Under the pieces are notes generated by a model, which saw only the letters and a program-made list of their open reading frames with translations, was not told the origin of the DNA and made no database searches. From Desulfotruncus arcticus DSM 17038 (GTDB taxonomy: Bacteria; Bacillota; Desulfotomaculia; Desulfotomaculales; Desulfallaceae), in NCBI RefSeq assembly GCF_900113335.1, contig NZ_FOOX01000003.1:1-64000 (forward strand): DNA of 64,000 nucleotides, in the 5' to 3' direction. Position 1 is the stretch's first letter. Each line of letters begins with the position of its first letter. Position numbers and translations under genes: made by a program. Below, piece after piece: positions 35,340 to 42,989 of this stretch.

Positions 35340-35969
35340 TTGAAAATTCTTGGTGTTGTAGGAAGTCGTAGAAAAAAAGGAAACACTTCCACCTTAATGC
35401 AAGAGGCTTTAAAACCTTTTAAAATGAACAACATTGAAACTAAACTAGTATTCTTAGATGACTATAATATTAGTGACTGTAATGGATGCGAAGGCTGTAA
35501 AGAAACATATAAATGTGTAATAAACGATGATATGCAAAAATTATATCCAGAAATTTTAGAGTCTGATGCAATTATCTTAGGTTCACCGGCCTATTTTTAC
35601 AATATATCTGCAGATATGAAGGCTTTTATAGATAGATGTTACTGCTTTGAAATATTTGACAAAGAAGACCGCTCAGTTTGGATGGGGCTAAACGAAGCTC
35701 TTGGAGGAAAATATGCTGCTGTAATTGCAGTTTGTGAACAAGAAAGAGAAGAAGATATGGGATTTACCGCTGAATCGATGATAAAATCTTTAGAAGCTTT
35801 AGGTTATAGAGTAGTCAGTACAGTTAAGGCTCTTCATCTTTTTAAAGCAGGAGAAGCCTTGAATGATGAAAAAGCAATGGAAGACGCAAAACAAGCTGGA
35901 GAAAAACTCTTAAAAACTTTGCAACTAAAAGAAAGGGTGAGGATGCAATTAAGTAAAAATAACCTATAA
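35340..35969 (+). CDS. Iron-sulfur flavoprotein (NADPH-dependent FMN reductase family)
   Basis: A 209-residue flavodoxin-fold protein. GSRRKKGNTSTLMQEAL (about 8-24) is the FMN phosphate loop, and GSPAYFYNISADMKAFIDR (about 80-98) is the second FMN contact. The cysteines in CNGCEGCKETYKC follow C-x2-C-x2-C-x4-C, the compact 4Fe-4S motif of Isf flavoproteins. Isf proteins in anaerobes reduce oxygen, peroxide or other acceptors with ferredoxin electrons. TTG start with GGAGGG eight bases upstream. The gene stands alone. Confidence 0.85.
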   Translation: MKILGVVGSRRKKGNTSTLMQEALKPFKMNNIETKLVFLDDYNISDCNGCEGCKETYKCVINDDMQKLYPEILESDAIILGSPAYFYNISADMKAFIDRCYCFEIFDKEDRSVWMGLNEALGGKYAAVIAVCEQEREEDMGFTAESMIKSLEALGYRVVSTVKALHLFKAGEALNDEKAMEDAKQAGEKLLKTLQLKERVRMQLSKNNL

Positions 35970-36274
35970 GATTCCCCCTCCTACAAATTACATAAAGGAT
36001 TGAATCTGAAGTTGGGAGATTAAACTATGCTATTTGTTGCAAGCGTTATGCACAAATTACTACACGGACTACAAGGAAAATTGCGCAGCGCACGGAGGGA
36101 ACCACCGGAGCGCCAGATACAAGTCACTTAAAAATTTTTTTCAGGACAACCTCAATTAAAAATCGCCATTTCAACACCCCCCATATTTTGGTAATAAGGT
36201 AATAAAAAAGGTCCTTACTGAAACGAAAGAAAATAGTTCTTCCGCTTAATCAGAGCCTCTTCGCCTAAAATATT
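35970..36274. other. Intergenic, no gene supported
   Basis: Only short unconvincing frames occur, such as one from the ATG at 36027 of 34 codons with basic composition. No recognisable domain, promoter or terminator is visible. It separates the flavoprotein from a response-regulator remnant on the other strand. Confidence 0.4.
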
Positions 36275-36448
36275 CTATTTTTCAGCCCCGGCTCCAGTTC
36301 TCTTTTGGTGACCGGCTTGGTAAGATAACCCATTATTCTGGCATCCGCCGACCCGGCATTCCCCCACCACCTTACAGCCGATTTCCTTCAGCATATTCTT
36401 GATATCCATACGAATCAAAGGTTCATCTTCAGCCAGCAATACTTCCAA
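36275..36448 (-). pseudogene. ANTAR-type response regulator remnant with internal deletion
   Basis: A TTG start with GGGAGTGAG upstream opens EVLLAEDEPLIRMDIKNMLKEIGCKVVGE, the start of a receiver domain. After that, another frame shows RIMGYLTKPVTKRELEPGL, the receiver's last strand and helix with the conserved KP. The middle with the phosphorylated aspartate, and the whole ANTAR output domain, are gone. The join is out of frame, so the gene is dead. Confidence 0.65.
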
Positions 36449-36537
36449 AAAGTCTCACTCCCTTACTTGCTATTGCCGGGTATCTGAAATTTAAAAGCAC
36501 CTTGAATTCGGCGCGCCGCTATCGCCCGGGGCCGGCA

Positions 36538-36726
36538 TCAGCTGCCGCCTTCCACAATCTGGCGCATTTGTTCCACATCCACGTCCGACTGCCTGGCCAC
36601 CACCAGCGTCAGCAGTGTAATGGATTTTTGCAGCTCTTTAATCAGCGGCTCCAACCTTACTAACAGGTATCCCGCCACCACCATTGGAAAACCGTAGTTG
36701 GCAATCAGTTTCATCAGTTCTTCCAT
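36538..36726 (-). CDS. YvrJ-family small membrane protein
   Basis: A 62-residue protein starting MEELMKLIANYGFPMVVAGYLLVRLEPLIKEL. The NxGFPxxVxxYLLxRxE pattern is the YvrJ family signature: a short hydrophobic segment followed by an amphipathic helix. Function is not known. It is common in Bacillus and Clostridium relatives. The ATG at 36726 is preferred because GAGGTG lies ten bases upstream; an ATG at 36744 is too close to it. Confidence 0.8.
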   Translation of the reverse strand: MEELMKLIANYGFPMVVAGYLLVRLEPLIKELQKSITLLTLVVARQSDVDVEQMRQIVEGGS

Positions 36727-36740
36727 AACCGCATGGCACC

Positions 36741-36887
36741 TCACTTAACTTTTTTTGTCAGTCGGACAGCCGGTACCCCACTGCCTGTGGAAGAAAACCA
36801 GATATCCCCGACCGGTTTTAAATTAACACAAGGGCTTACAGTGATCGAATAATTTTTTGGCCAATATCCGCTCACTGTTTGTGACAT
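36741..36887 (-). CDS. Hypothetical small protein upstream of yvrJ
   Basis: A 48-residue frame ending at the yvrJ ribosome site, so the two would be coupled. It has a C-terminal stretch PVGDIWFSSTGSGVPAVRLTKKVK, beta-rich with a basic end. No ribosome site precedes its ATG at 36887, and the frame continues upstream to 37238 across the xre gene, so it may be the tail of a longer or broken gene. I do not recognise it. Confidence 0.3.
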   Translation of the reverse strand: MSQTVSGYWPKNYSITVSPCVNLKPVGDIWFSSTGSGVPAVRLTKKVK

Positions 36888-36903
36888 ATTGTTAAATTTT
36901 ATA

Positions 36904-36932
36904 TTGACACGCTTGCATACCGTGATTAAAAT
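36904..36932 (+). promoter_or_regulatory. Sigma-A promoter of the xre gene
   Basis: TTGACA (36904-36909) and TAAAAT (36927-36932) are separated by exactly 17 bases. The promoter lies 38 bases before the xre start. It reads into the replication module. Confidence 0.75.
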
Positions 36933-36970
36933 AATCTTAACGCTCACGCTTTGAAAAAGGCGGTAATAAA

Positions 36971-37204
36971 GTGAATAAGCCAAAATGGACTTTAGCAGAA
37001 CTGCGGAAGCAGCACGAACCTGCTTTAACGCAAAGGGAATTGGCCGCACAACTGAATATCCCGGCCAGCACCATCGGCATGTATGAAATCGGGAAAAGGG
37101 TGCCCGGCTTACCAAATGCCAGAGCAATTGCCCGTTTCTTTGGCGTGGCAACAGACGATATTTTTTTTTGGCCCAGCGCTCACAGATCGCAAAACAAACT
37201 CTAA
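36971..37204 (+). CDS. Xre-family DNA-binding regulator
   Basis: A 77-residue protein that is little more than a Cro/CI-type helix-turn-helix (LTQRELAAQLNIPASTIGMYEIGKRVPGLPNARAIARFFGVATDDIFF). GTG start with AAGGCGG eight bases upstream. It is the first gene of a replication module and probably its copy-number or lysogeny-type regulator. Confidence 0.85.
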   Translation: MNKPKWTLAELRKQHEPALTQRELAAQLNIPASTIGMYEIGKRVPGLPNARAIARFFGVATDDIFFWPSAHRSQNKL

Positions 37205-37288
37205 GAGGGCGGGGTCTTACGGGCTGTGCGAAGATCAACAGCCGGCAGTTTATAACCCCCGCACGAACGAAAATTTACCCAAACGCTA

Positions 37289-37330
37289 TTAACACTGTTA
37301 ACTGACTGACAGGTCAGTTAACGGTGTTTA
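37289..37330. repeat. Long palindrome between xre and the replication gene
   Basis: An 18 bp arm (37289-37306, TTAACACTGTTAACTGAC) pairs with 37313-37330 at 16 of 18 positions, with a six-base loop. The loop and arm contain ACTGACAGGTCAG; the related ACTGACAGGTTAA occurs again at about 38786, before the next regulatory gap. No T-run follows, so it is a candidate operator or replication site. Confidence 0.65.
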
Positions 37331-37397
37331 AAAAAACCGTGCCCGGGAGTTTTCGCCCCCGGCCAAATTCAAAAACCATTACCGGCAGGTGAAAAGC

Positions 37398-38372
37398 ATG
37401 GACAAGCCTCAGACTGATCATTTCACCAGGATATCCAACGAACTGCTGGAGGTTATTCTGACCTCCAACTTTACCAAGCGGCAGTTGAAAATAATTCTCC
37501 TGGTCATCCGCCTGAGCTGCGGGTGCAACCGGAAATACGCCGTCCTGAGCAAGGGTGACTTCAATGTGGCCGGCATCAATAAGAGCGACATCACCAGAGA
37601 ACTCAACCTGCTGGTGCAGGCCCGGGTTCTGTTTACCGACGGGAAACGGGTTGGCCTGAATCAGGACTGCGGCCAGTGGCAAACCTTGCCACTGCGCAAT
37701 GACGTCAGGGAAAAATTTAACAAAATCCTTTGCAGCAACCTCGGGGTTCAAGCAGTTGGTGTTTTACCAACCACAGATGGCAATCCGGGCGGTAAAGCAC
37801 AGTCTGAGTTGGTGAATCACCAACCACAGAGTTGGCAAAACACCAACCGGGAAGTTGGTAAAATACCAACCCGTCGGCGGCCGGAAGCCAACAACGGCAA
37901 GGGCCGGGAGGATACCGAAAGAAAACTTAAAGAAATATTAAAAAAAGAATATAATAACCCCTTATATTCCCCAAAGCAGGAAGAAGATCAAGCTATAACT
38001 CCGTTACGGTACGGCATACGGAGGGAAGGTGTGAGGTCATCGCCGGCTGTGGGAAAAGCCGCCGGCAGCTTAAAGGCATCTGGAACCGGATCACCGGCCG
38101 GTAAAAAAGGCGAATACGACTCTGAATTTTTAGCGTTCTGGGCAGCCTATCCCCGGAAGGCAGAGCAAAAGCGGGCTTACCGGTGCTGGCTGGACAGGCT
38201 GAAAGAAGGCCTGAGTGCGGCCAAGCTGCTGCACTCGGCCCAAAATTACGCCGCCCACTGTCAAAAGCTCGGCACCGAGCCGCGCTATATCAAGTACGCA
38301 GCTAATTTTCTGGGCCCGGACCGGCCCTACGCTGAATGGGTCAGCCGGTCGGAGGACCGGCGGGAGGGATAA
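37398..38372 (+). CDS. Phage/plasmid replication initiator (Phage_rep_O type N-terminus)
   Basis: A 324-residue protein. The first 110 residues ([44 protein letters not shown]) match the winged-helix DNA-binding domain of lambda O-like replication proteins. The middle is low in complexity and carries DNA iterons in its coding sequence. The C-terminal region ([25 protein letters not shown]) is a helicase-loader-interacting type helical segment seen in many phage replisome organisers. ATG at 37398 with AGGTG upstream; a GTG at 37389 is possible. It follows xre and precedes a small unknown gene. Confidence 0.78.
   Translation: MDKPQTDHFTRISNELLEVILTSNFTKRQLKIILLVIRLSCGCNRKYAVLSKGDFNVAGINKSDITRELNLLVQARVLFTDGKRVGLNQDCGQWQTLPLRNDVREKFNKILCSNLGVQAVGVLPTTDGNPGGKAQSELVNHQPQSWQNTNREVGKIPTRRRPEANNGKGREDTERKLKEILKKEYNNPLYSPKQEEDQAITPLRYGIRREGVRSSPAVGKAAGSLKASGTGSPAGKKGEYDSEFLAFWAAYPRKAEQKRAYRCWLDRLKEGLSAAKLLHSAQNYAAHCQKLGTEPRYIKYAANFLGPDRPYAEWVSRSEDRREG
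37755..37870 (+). repeat. Iteron array (candidate replication origin) inside the replication gene
   Basis: Four copies of the inverted repeat GTTGGY-N5-ACCAAC begin at 37755, 37808, 37831 and 37854. The last three are spaced by exactly 23 bases. Because 23 is not a multiple of three, each copy is read in a different frame ([30 protein letters not shown]), so the conservation is of DNA, not protein. A very AT-rich stretch (37917-37975) follows. Repeats plus adjacent AT-rich DNA inside the initiator gene is the plan of the lambda origin. Confidence 0.85.
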
Positions 38373-38375
38373 TTA

Positions 38376-38738
38376 ATGCGCCAAGCCGACTTTAAAGCGC
38401 AAATTAAAAAAAATGAAATTGTTAACAAAATAGTGGGCAACAAGTGGGTCCAGTCCATCCGGGTGAATTTGGGCGATATTGAGCTGACTAATGAAGACCT
38501 GCTGGAGCTGCGCCAGTTTCATCCCAACGAACCGGTGTACGTGGTCATTAAGCCGGTGGAACTAAATTTACTGGATATGATGGACACCCAGGCGAGTGCC
38601 GCCGCCATGCCAGTACCCACCGGCGATAAAGATCAAGCAGTTGATTGCCAAACACCGGACGAGGACCTGCTAACCTTTTCCGAAGCCGACGGGGACACTC
38701 CTCCGCCCGGGAAAGTGATCAAAGAATTTAAATTTTAA
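38376..38738 (+). CDS. Hypothetical protein of the replication module
   Basis: A 120-residue acidic protein beginning MRQADFKAQIKKNEIVNKIVGNKWVQSIRVNLGDIEL, with an acidic, proline-rich tail. The start lies three bases after the replication gene. I do not recognise a family. Its position suggests a role with the initiator. Confidence 0.65.
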   Translation: MRQADFKAQIKKNEIVNKIVGNKWVQSIRVNLGDIELTNEDLLELRQFHPNEPVYVVIKPVELNLLDMMDTQASAAAMPVPTGDKDQAVDCQTPDEDLLTFSEADGDTPPPGKVIKEFKF

Positions 38739-38850
38739 TCAATAGCCGGGCAGGAATTTTACACAGATGATATGATATTATTCAGCCAACTGACAGGTTA
38801 ATTCAAAAAAGGGCAAGTTTATAAATACGTCTGAGACAAAGGAGGATTTT

Positions 38851-39141
38851 ATGAATAAAACGTTTTATTTTTCTATATACAATGAATGCTGTGGTCGGCA
38901 TGTTCATGACTATCCGCAGATTCTCGTTCCTTTACGTAAAACTTTGCACATTTGTATAGGAAGCCTTAAATATGAGGTTACGTCTAGAGAGTTATGTTTT
39001 AAGCTATCTTATTACTTAGAAAAGGAGCAGCAATTAGAAAATAAAGGTATGTTGATGGCTGGAAATTTTAATCAAGACAGAAGAGATCGCACAAAGTATA
39101 AAAAAAGCAGAAAAGGCGGTGGATTCAAATTAAAAATTTAG
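38851..39141 (+). CDS. Small protein with AraC-type cupin start and unrelated basic tail
   Basis: A 96-residue protein with AAAGGAGG before the ATG. Residues 3-52 (FYFSIYNECCGRHVHDYPQILVPL, then LHICIGSLKYEVTSRELCF) match the N-terminal cupin strand pattern of AraC-type regulators. The following helix-turn-helix domain is missing; instead there is a lysine-arginine rich tail (DRRDRTKYKKSRKGGGFKLKI). It may be a truncated regulator fused to another end. Its last 13 bases overlap the topoisomerase start. Confidence 0.5.
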   Translation: MNKTFYFSIYNECCGRHVHDYPQILVPLRKTLHICIGSLKYEVTSRELCFKLSYYLEKEQQLENKGMLMAGNFNQDRRDRTKYKKSRKGGGFKLKI

Positions 39142-41234
39142 TTATTGCTGAAAAGCCTTCTGTGGCCCGGGATTTGGCAACCGTTCTGGGCCACTTCACA
39201 TCCCGAGATGGTTACTTGGAAAACAACGAGTATGTGGTAACCTGGGCCATTGGCCACCTGGTTGAGTTGGCTGAGCCCGAAGATTATAATGGTCAGCTGA
39301 AAAAGTGGACCATGGATACTCTGCCCATAATACCGGCTCAATTTAAACTTAAACGCAACCCGAAAACCGCAAAACAATTTAAAATCGTTAAGCAGCTGAT
39401 CAACAGACCAGATATCGAACAACTCATATGTGCAACTGACGCAGGACGCGAAGGCGAGCTCATTTTCCGGTATATTTACCGCCTGGCCGGCTGCCGGAAA
39501 CCTTTTATGCGTCTCTGGCTTTCGGAAACAACTCCGGCTGCCGTCCTAAAAGGCTTTAACGAACTACGGCCAGGTGCTGAATTTAACCGCCTGGCCGCAG
39601 CTGCGGAAGCCCGCAGCCGGGCTGACTGGCTCATCGGCATCAATGCCACCCGCTCATTTACAGTAAGGCATAACACCTTACTTTCAATTGGTCGTGTGCA
39701 AACGCCCACCCTGGCGCTCATCGTTAACCGGGAGCGCGAAATTAAAAACTTTGTACCGGAACCATTTTGGGAACTGTACGCTGAGTTTTCAAAAAACGAC
39801 GGACAGCTTTATGTGGGCAGATGGTTTAAGGGTGAACAAAACCGTTTCAAAGACCAGCAGGAAGCCCGGGCGGTACAAGCCCGGGTTGACGTCCAGCCGG
39901 CCACCGTGTTGGAAGTGGAGGAAAAAGACATAGCGGAGCTTCCGCCACTACTCTTCAACCTCAACGAACTCCAGAAAGAGGCTAATAAAAAATACGGTCT
40001 GTCGGCTGCCAGGACATTAGATTTAGCTCAGTCCTTGTATGAGACCAGAAAACTGCTGACTTACCCCCGTACAGACAGCCGGCACATAACAATGGAACTG
40101 GCTAAAACTATTCCCGAGCGCTTGTCGGCACTGGCCGATGTTGAAGAGTACATGCATTATGCTATTGCCGCAAAGCTGGCTGGGGTACCGGGCAAGCGTT
40201 ATGTGGATGACGGCAAGGTAAGTGACCATACCGCGTTGATCCCCACCAACGTCAAGCCGAATTTGGACAACCTGTCCCCTGATGAACGCAAAATTTACGA
40301 CCTGGTGGTACGCCGGTTTCTTGCTATCTTTTATCCTCCGGCAAAATACAAGCAAACCAAAGTGATAACTGAAGCTACCGGCGAGACATTTCTCACCACA
40401 GGACGGGTGGAAATGGACAGGGGATGGAAGGCGGTATACGCGCCCGTAGAAAATAAACCAGGTGAATACGGAGAAGCAAGCATGATACCCGACCTTAACC
40501 AGGGCGAAGCAGTGCAGATCACAAATACGGAAATCAAAGAAAAAGAAACCAGGCCGCCCAAGCGCTTTACTGAAGCCAGCTTGCTGGCGGTCATGGAAGG
40601 CGCCGGCAAGCTGATGGAAGATCAGGAATTAAAAGCTGCTATGAAGAAGCATGGTTTGGGTACCCCGGCCACCCGGTCGGCTATCATAGAAACACTAATT
40701 AAGCGCTCATACATTGAGCGCCAGAAGAAAACCCTTATCCCCACTACTAAAGGCGAAACGCTCATAGACCTGGTGCCGTATATAATTAAAAATCCGGAAC
40801 TTACCGGCCAGTGGGAAAAAACACTAGCCGATATAGAGAAAGGCATGGCCAACCCGGAAGAGTTCATGGCCGGGATCAGGAAGCTGGCCACCGAGATGGT
40901 TGAACTGGCCCGCAACCAAACAGCCAGCAACCAGGTTCAAACAAATCGCGAACCGTTGGGCAAATGTCCCCTTTGCGGCAGGGCAGTGATTGAGGGTAAA
41001 AAAGGTTACGGTTGCAGCGGCTACAAAGAAGGGTGCAAGTTTGTGATCTGGAAAGAAATTGCCGGTAAAAAAATTACAGAAAACCAGGCCAAGGAATTGA
41101 TACAAAAAGGGGAAAGCGGTCTTATTAAGGGCTTTAAGTCAAAAGCCGGTAAGAAATTTGATGCTGCTTTAATCCTGGGACAAGGTGGAAAAGTAGAATT
41201 AAAATTTAATGCAAAGGGGAGTTCAAATGCCTAA
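39129..41234 (+). CDS. topB: DNA topoisomerase III
   Basis: A type IA topoisomerase of about 701 residues: TOPRIM start NLVIAEKPSVARDLATVLG, DAGREGEL metal site, active tyrosine in the LLTYPRTDSRHI motif (about residue 320), and a C-terminal zinc-ribbon (CPLCGRAVIEGKKGYGCSGYKEGCKF). The first standard start, GTG at 39162, would cut off the conserved LVIAEKPS strand, and an in-frame stop lies at 39099. Only ATT codons (39129 or 39123) can begin the full protein; ATT at 39129 gives (M)KNLVIAEKPS and has AAGGCGG upstream. Plasmid- or ICE-borne topB genes are typical of such elements. Confidence 0.9.
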   Translation: MKNLVIAEKPSVARDLATVLGHFTSRDGYLENNEYVVTWAIGHLVELAEPEDYNGQLKKWTMDTLPIIPAQFKLKRNPKTAKQFKIVKQLINRPDIEQLICATDAGREGELIFRYIYRLAGCRKPFMRLWLSETTPAAVLKGFNELRPGAEFNRLAAAAEARSRADWLIGINATRSFTVRHNTLLSIGRVQTPTLALIVNREREIKNFVPEPFWELYAEFSKNDGQLYVGRWFKGEQNRFKDQQEARAVQARVDVQPATVLEVEEKDIAELPPLLFNLNELQKEANKKYGLSAARTLDLAQSLYETRKLLTYPRTDSRHITMELAKTIPERLSALADVEEYMHYAIAAKLAGVPGKRYVDDGKVSDHTALIPTNVKPNLDNLSPDERKIYDLVVRRFLAIFYPPAKYKQTKVITEATGETFLTTGRVEMDRGWKAVYAPVENKPGEYGEASMIPDLNQGEAVQITNTEIKEKETRPPKRFTEASLLAVMEGAGKLMEDQELKAAMKKHGLGTPATRSAIIETLIKRSYIERQKKTLIPTTKGETLIDLVPYIIKNPELTGQWEKTLADIEKGMANPEEFMAGIRKLATEMVELARNQTASNQVQTNREPLGKCPLCGRAVIEGKKGYGCSGYKEGCKFVIWKEIAGKKITENQAKELIQKGESGLIKGFKSKAGKKFDAALILGQGGKVELKFNAKGSSNA

Positions 41235-41352
41235 ACAAAACACAATAGAAATTAGCATGTATTTTAAGAAATTTACTTGCCATTGATAAGGTGCAATACA
41301 TTGATCAATCTGAAAGCGATCCCGGGTGTCGCCTTTATTAATTATAATTCCG

Positions 41353-41387
41353 AACTGGCAATCCATCAGAGTTGCCAGTTTTATTTT
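41353..41387 (+). terminator. Rho-independent terminator after topB
   Basis: AACTGGCAA (41353-41361) pairs with TTGCCAGTT (41372-41380), followed by TTATTTTT. It closes the replication module. Confidence 0.8.
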
Positions 41388-41477
41388 TCTAAAATTAAAC
41401 AAAATATACCAAAGGATTTTAAATATTGACATAAAAATGAATAATATAAATATTTTTTCCTCTTGGGAGGGGCCGAT

Positions 41478-42968
41478 TTGGACTATGAATCAATGACCAA
41501 AGAGCAGTTAAAAGAACAATTAAAAAAGGAAGTGATGAAACGTAAACAAGCGGAACAAGCATTAAAGGAAAGTGAAGATCGTTTTAATTTTATATTAAAA
41601 AAATTACCAATTGTAGTATTTGCTCAAGATAAAAACTTGCATTACAAATGGTTATATAATCCTGATTCAGGTTTATTATATAAAGGCATTTTGGACAAAT
41701 TTGGTGCTGAGATTATTTCATTGCTTAACAGCACCTCTCTTAATAAACTTAAGCATCAAGTCTTGAATAGCGGTAATGGTCAACGGCAAGAGATTGAAGT
41801 TGAAGGTAAAGGCAAAACTTTATATTTCGACATCAACATTGAGCCACTGGCTGATAATGACGGTAACATAATTGGTATTACAGTTATGGCCATGGATATT
41901 AGTGCTTACAAAAAGTTGGAGCAAACAGTACGAGAAGCAGAGGAGTGCTATCGTCACCTGGTAGAACTGTCGCCAGATGTAATTGCGGTGCACAGTCAAC
42001 AAGGTGAGCTTATATTTATTAATAAAGCTGGTGTTGAACTTTTAGGATTAAAAAGTAAGGATGAAATAATTGGGAAGCGGGTAATTGATTATGTACATCC
42101 TGCCACTCGGGAAATAACTCGTAACAAAATTCAATTTATGTTAAATAATCAAATGCCGGTTCCATTATTTTGTCAAAAACTGGTGCGGGTTGACGGAGCT
42201 ATAATTGACGTTGAAGCAACGGGGACTCCTCTTATTTTCAAGGGTAAAAAAGCAATACAGGTTATTATGCGTGATGTTGGTGAGCGAAAGCGCTTTGAAG
42301 AAGAAATGGCTCGTTTGGAACGGTTCAATATAATTGGTCAGATGGCTGCCGGTTTAGCTCACGAAATTAGAAATCCTATGACAACAGTTCGCGGATTTTT
42401 ACAAATACTTATGGAGAAAAAAGAGTGCCATCCATATAAAGAATATTATGATCTTATGATTGAAGAGCTTGATCGTGCAAATGATATAATAACTCGTTTC
42501 TTATCAATATCTAAGAGCAAGAGTAATTGCAAGGTTGCAAAAAATCTCAATGAAATTATAAAAACTTTATATCCCATGATTCAAGCAGAGGCTTTAAAAT
42601 CAGAAGTGACATTAAAATTAGAACTTGATGATCACATCCCTGATCTACAACTTGATGAAAATGAAATTCGCCAGCTGCTCCTTAATCTCATTCGTAACGG
42701 TTTTGAAGCAATGTCACCGGGTAAAAGCCTTACCATTAAAACATGTTTTAATGATGAAGATGTGGTTTTATCGGTTCAAGATGAGGGTAGCGGCATCGAC
42801 TCCCAGATATTAAGCAAAATTGGTACACCATTTTTTACAACAAAAGATAATGGGACAGGCTTGGGGCTGGCAGTTATTCGTAGTATAGCCGCCAGACATA
42901 ATGCCGTGGACATCATTGAAACCAGACCCGAAGGTACTATTATTTCCATAAGGTTTAAAACAGATTAG
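41478..42968 (+). CDS. PAS-domain sensor histidine kinase (sporulation kinase type)
   Basis: A 496-residue kinase with no membrane segment. It has an N-terminal coiled helix, two PAS domains (about 30-150 and 160-275), a HisKA domain with the phosphorylated histidine in AHEIRNPMTTVRGFLQ, and an ATPase domain with NLIRNGFEAM and DEGSGI and the GTGLGLAVIRSI motif. This resembles KinA/KinE-type soluble kinases of spore formers. TTG start at 41478 with GGGAGGGG five bases upstream. No response regulator follows; its partner is presumably Spo0A or another unlinked regulator. Confidence 0.87.
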   Translation: MDYESMTKEQLKEQLKKEVMKRKQAEQALKESEDRFNFILKKLPIVVFAQDKNLHYKWLYNPDSGLLYKGILDKFGAEIISLLNSTSLNKLKHQVLNSGNGQRQEIEVEGKGKTLYFDINIEPLADNDGNIIGITVMAMDISAYKKLEQTVREAEECYRHLVELSPDVIAVHSQQGELIFINKAGVELLGLKSKDEIIGKRVIDYVHPATREITRNKIQFMLNNQMPVPLFCQKLVRVDGAIIDVEATGTPLIFKGKKAIQVIMRDVGERKRFEEEMARLERFNIIGQMAAGLAHEIRNPMTTVRGFLQILMEKKECHPYKEYYDLMIEELDRANDIITRFLSISKSKSNCKVAKNLNEIIKTLYPMIQAEALKSEVTLKLELDDHIPDLQLDENEIRQLLLNLIRNGFEAMSPGKSLTIKTCFNDEDVVLSVQDEGSGIDSQILSKIGTPFFTTKDNGTGLGLAVIRSIAARHNAVDIIETRPEGTIISIRFKTD

Positions 42969-42989
42969 TTAAAAAGGGAGCATAAATGA

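Noticed and set aside
36027..36131. 34-codon frame in the gap after the iron-sulfur flavoprotein
   Set aside because: Basic, low-complexity, no family and no good ribosome site.
36741..37238. 165-codon minus-strand frame across the xre gene
   Set aside because: Most of it mirrors the xre coding sequence; only the last 48 codons are listed, with low confidence.
37831..37870. CRISPR-like reading of the 23 bp spaced repeats
   Set aside because: The repeats are 17 bp palindromes with 6 bp spacers, inside a coding gene, which does not fit a CRISPR array. They fit iterons.
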